Origin: Faecalimonas sp.
GTDB taxonomy: Bacteria; Bacillota; Clostridia; Lachnospirales; Lachnospiraceae
Assembly (NCBI GenBank): GCA_020024645.1
Contig: JAHHTN010000088.1
Location: 1-6,987, forward strand
DNA length: 6,987 bases
Direction: 5' to 3'
This document shows positions 5,308 to 6,987 of this stretch, one piece after another (the first letter of the stretch is position 1; the number at the start of each line of letters is the position of its first letter). Position numbers and translations under genes: made by a program. The notes beneath the pieces are model-generated. The model ran no database searches. It saw only the letters and a program-made list of their open reading frames with translations, and was not told the origin of the DNA.

Positions 5308-5521
5308 TATTTTTAGATGGGAAATATGTTTTCATATTACTAATACCCACCCCTAAAATAGATAGAGTACAAACTATATTAGCAATATATGCAATAAAGG
5401 ATATACGTTTAAAATTCTTATACATCCAAATCATTGCTGAAAAAAGCAATAATAGAATAGGTAATGCAAAGATAAAAGTAAATAACCATACTAATCCTGT
5501 AGCAGAACTAATCACGTCCAT
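5288..5521 (-). CDS. Small membrane protein, two predicted helices, 77 aa; function unknown
   Basis: The family is not recognised. Hydrophobic helices lie at about residues 7-34 and 40-61, joined by a short basic turn (MYKNFKRI). ATG 5521 has AAAGGGG eight bases upstream. The tail PSKNNIYNFI is read from the AT palindrome, so the last residues may come from the insertion junction rather than the original gene. The start lies 21 bases after the probable true end (5543) of the upstream frameshifted gene. Spacing, strand and base composition suggest one operon with it and the lipoprotein gene. Confidence 0.65.
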   Translation of the reverse strand: MDVISSATGLVWLFTFIFALPILLLLFSAMIWMYKNFKRISFIAYIANIVCTLSILGVGISNMKTYFPSKNNIYNFI

Positions 5522-5542
5522 TTATTTTTCCCCTTTCACCAC

Positions 5543-6086
5543 TCAACCTTTTAAAATATCTTTAACAAGTCCAACAATGTCCTCTCTTTCTGATTTCAAA
5601 TCTCTTAGTAATCCTTTTCATCTATCATGTCCCGTAAATATTTGCGATACAATATTCCTTTTTTCTCATATAGAAAATAGTCATAATCATCTGGTTCTAA
5701 AATATCTCTATCATGATATACTGTTAATTTCCCTACTTCATTCACAATATCCTTATCATTTATAACTGAAATTTTCACGAAATTCCATGTTAAATACAAG
5801 AAAATACTACCACTAAAAAAATTAATATAACATAATAAAAGATACGAAACAGAAAAATTTGTTTTGAAATAAATCGCTTCCCTAAAATTATTGTTCCAGT
5901 GATTATTACTATTTGCCACAAAAAAATCAAGGTATGTCCAAAATCCACACTAAACCATGAGCGTAACTCAAGATTAGCTGGCACATGGTAAATTTTCCAT
6001 ATATAAAAATAAGATCCCCCTAGTAAAATCATTAAAAAACAACTTGTTATTATAAATATACGTTTTTTCATTTTTCCCCTTTTCAT
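5543..6086 (-). pseudogene. Membrane protein gene with two single-base frameshifts; about 176-181 aa if joined
   Basis: The family is not recognised. The first part starts at ATG 6086 (AAAGGTG eight bases upstream) or ATG 6071 (AGGGG about four bases upstream) and reads MKKRIFIITSCFLMILLGGS and on through about three hydrophobic segments, then stops at 5790. The second part, one frame over, continues naturally from the T7 run (5821-5815): FFSGSIFLYLTWNFVKISVI, then a polar region with LEPDDYDYFLYEKKG, ending at a stop at 5605. A third part follows if one more base is supplied in AAAA (5618-5615): GLLRDLKSEREDIVGLVKDI and LKG, ending at TGA 5545-5543. The T7 run reads T-TTT-TTA in the zero frame, a classic -1 slippery heptamer, so the first break could be recoding; the second has no such motif. 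Both breaks act as one missing base in a homopolymer, so decay or sequencing error is also likely. Confidence 0.65.
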
Positions 6087-6111
6087 AAAAAGTACACCTT
6101 TCACATCGGAA

Positions 6112-6594
6112 CTATTTTTTATCCAAAGTATCTTCTATAATCTCAATGGCACAATTGACAAAACTGATTTTTCTTTTGCTAACAAGTTCGCCATTGTCCG
6201 AAATAGATACATAGGCTATACCTAACTGGTCTTCCTTTGTTGGAGTGGGTTTTTCCATTAATGTCGTCCATTCTATATCAATATCTTCTTTTGTGATATT
6301 TGTATCAAGTTCAAGTTCATATTGTAATGGTTTAAAAAATTCAGAATTAGATTTTGAATTAACCAAAATCACGTTATCCTTATCTTGATACACTTCCACA
6401 GTATAATTTACAATATCTTCTTCTTTTTCAGCATATTCTTTATTTGGAGAAATTGTTTCTTCATATATTAATTCCATATTTGGAGTTATTGTTAAATCAT
6501 CATTGTTTTCAGTATTTTTTGCTGAACAACCAATCAGCCCAAATACTAATAAAAACATAAAGCAAGCGGAAATCATTATATTTTTTATTCTCAT
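6112..6594 (-). CDS. Predicted lipoprotein, 160 aa; function unknown
   Basis: The start at ATG 6594 is chosen because GAGGTG lies seven bases upstream and a proper signal sequence follows at once; the frame extends upstream to a TTG at 6765 but that part looks non-coding. Residues 1-22 are a lipoprotein signal peptide with lipobox L-I-G-C, so C23 would be lipidated and the protein held on the outer face of the membrane. The mature part is acidic: a Ser/Asn/Asp-rich linker (24-35), then alternating strands such as YTVEVYQDKDNVILVNSKSN and a C-terminal stretch with SDNGELVSKRKISFVN. Its size and pattern are like small, poorly described lipoproteins of Bacillota; no enzyme motif is visible. It is first in a minus-strand run with the frameshifted membrane protein 26 or 41 bases downstream. 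Confidence 0.8.
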   Translation of the reverse strand: MRIKNIMISACFMFLLVFGLIGCSAKNTENNDDLTITPNMELIYEETISPNKEYAEKEEDIVNYTVEVYQDKDNVILVNSKSNSEFFKPLQYELELDTNITKEDIDIEWTTLMEKPTPTKEDQLGIAYVSISDNGELVSKRKISFVNCAIEIIEDTLDKK

Positions 6595-6826
6595 TTCCAA
6601 CACCTCAATCTTTATAATCCTATTCCATGTGAAGAATATCATCTTTAGAATATTTTTTGTAAATTCTTTAGCATACGAATCTATATAAGAAATTTTATTG
6701 TTATTACAATCAGCACATATATATTTAACCATTGACTCTTTTTCTTTCGCTATCCATTGTCGCAAATAGCTATTCCTAAATCGTAATAATATCTGAAAAT
6801 TCTATAGAACACACCACTTTGGGCGC
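6595..6826. other. AT-rich stretch upstream of the lipoprotein gene; no gene supported
   Basis: This 232-base region should hold the promoter of the minus-strand lipoprotein operon. I see only weak candidates, for example TTTACA (6643-6638) with GATATT (6620-6615) at 17-base spacing. Minus-strand frames give short protein-like pieces (RYYYDLGIAICDNG; YLRQWIAKEKESMVKY) without a start and ribosome binding site, possibly remnants, but AT-rich DNA produces such pieces by chance. Confidence 0.4.
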
Positions 6827-6979
6827 TCATTCTTTTACTCTCGACCGTAAATAAACCATCTCAGCAGTAGACCGTCTCCAATCGTACTTCCCCTCCAGCT
6901 CGTTCTCTTGGACGGTCTTTGCATGGTCTCCATAATCTACTGTCACTTCACTTATGTTCGTGACAATAGAACTACGCAC
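6827..6979 (-). CDS. Protein-like 50-codon frame overlapping the end of the methyltransferase gene; possible frameshifted tail
   Basis: The frame from GTG 6979 to TGA 6829-6827 encodes a strongly protein-like, charged sequence including VTVDYGDHAKTVQENELEGK and YDWRRSTAEMVYLRSRVKE. I do not recognise it. It lies in the -1 frame relative to the methyltransferase tail ending at 6952. An in-frame stop sits just before the GTG, and the bases needed to judge a ribosome binding site are outside the window. It may be a separate small gene of the flanking element, or a tail once joined to the upstream gene. Composition argues for coding; the start is uncertain. Confidence 0.45.
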   Translation of the reverse strand: MRSSIVTNISEVTVDYGDHAKTVQENELEGKYDWRRSTAEMVYLRSRVKE

Positions 6980-6987
6980 TCAACATG
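6952..6987 (-). CDS. C-terminal 11 codons of a 23S rRNA (uracil-5-)-methyltransferase, RlmD/RumA type (cut by the window edge)
   Basis: The minus-strand frame entering at the right edge reads HVECVVLLSRT and stops at TAA 6954-6952. This matches the end of RumA/RlmD proteins, whose last conserved motif is H-(V/L)-E-x-x-V-L-(L/F)-S-R; the glutamate corresponds to the catalytic base E424 near the end of E. coli RlmD. The enzyme methylates uracil 1939 of 23S rRNA using S-adenosylmethionine. Only 11 residues are visible, so the call rests on one motif. The 3' end of rumA is a known insertion target for integrative elements in streptococci and relatives, so the adjacent DNA may be element-derived. 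Confidence 0.6.
   Translation of the reverse strand, partial: HVECVVLLSRT

Noticed and set aside
5247..5765. 172-codon plus-strand open frame downstream of int
   Set aside because: It runs through the terminator stem and AT palindrome, opposite two genes with proper ribosome binding sites on the minus strand; its composition reflects AT-rich antisense DNA.
6595..6765. N-terminal extension of the lipoprotein to TTG 6765
   Set aside because: It would bury the signal peptide about 57 residues inside the protein, and no ribosome binding site precedes it.
6869..6918. 8-base inverted repeat AGACCGTC/GACGGTCT
   Set aside because: Arms are 34 bases apart and inside a coding-like stretch; likely chance.
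1..6987. CRISPR arrays, tRNA, rRNA or insertion sequences
   Set aside because: No regularly spaced repeats, cloverleaf pattern, rRNA motif, or DDE transposase with terminal repeats was seen.

Overview
The window looks like part of an integrative mobile element from a low-GC Gram-positive bacterium (Bacillota; a streptococcus, enterococcus or gut clostridium would all fit). The case rests on a complete Tn916/Tn1549-type recombination module (excisionase plus tyrosine integrase), strong AAAGGAG-type ribosome binding sites, sigma-A style promoters and AT-rich cargo. The species cannot be fixed from the sequence.

Layout. Bases 1-1304 are AT-rich cargo: a TetR-family regulator cut by the left edge (minus strand), a divergent control region with a large inverted repeat, then two plus-strand genes for a small secreted helical protein and a three-helix membrane protein. 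A two-sided stem-loop at about 1338-1398 separates these from the element backbone. Bases 1429-5122 are the backbone: an XRE-type repressor-like gene (minus), a symmetric divergent promoter/operator at 2151-2218, a 330-base structured leader that probably holds an origin of transfer or replication, a rolling-circle type Rep/relaxase gene, xis and int. Bases 5123-5307 look like the right end of the element: three copies of a TTTA(A)CCAC motif resembling Tn916 integrase arm sites, a stem-loop, and a nearly all-AT perfect palindrome.

Bases 5288-6594 form a minus-strand run of three genes: a lipoprotein, a membrane protein broken by two single-base frameshifts, and a two-helix membrane protein. 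At the right edge on the minus strand are the last 11 codons of what looks like an RlmD/RumA 23S rRNA uracil-5-methyltransferase, overlapped by a protein-like 50-codon frame. The rumA 3' end is a known insertion site for integrative elements, so the minus-strand trio may belong to a second element or to its scar.

How it works together: the XRE protein probably represses its own promoter and the rep-xis-int promoter by binding the operator that spans both -35 boxes. When repression is lifted, Rep would nick at the upstream origin while Xis and Int excise the element. The TetR protein probably controls the secreted-protein/membrane-protein pair separately. Main oddities: the apparent rep start codon has changed from ATG to ATA, a U-UUU-UUA slippery heptamer lies exactly at one frameshift, and several frame breaks cluster in the right 1.5 kb.
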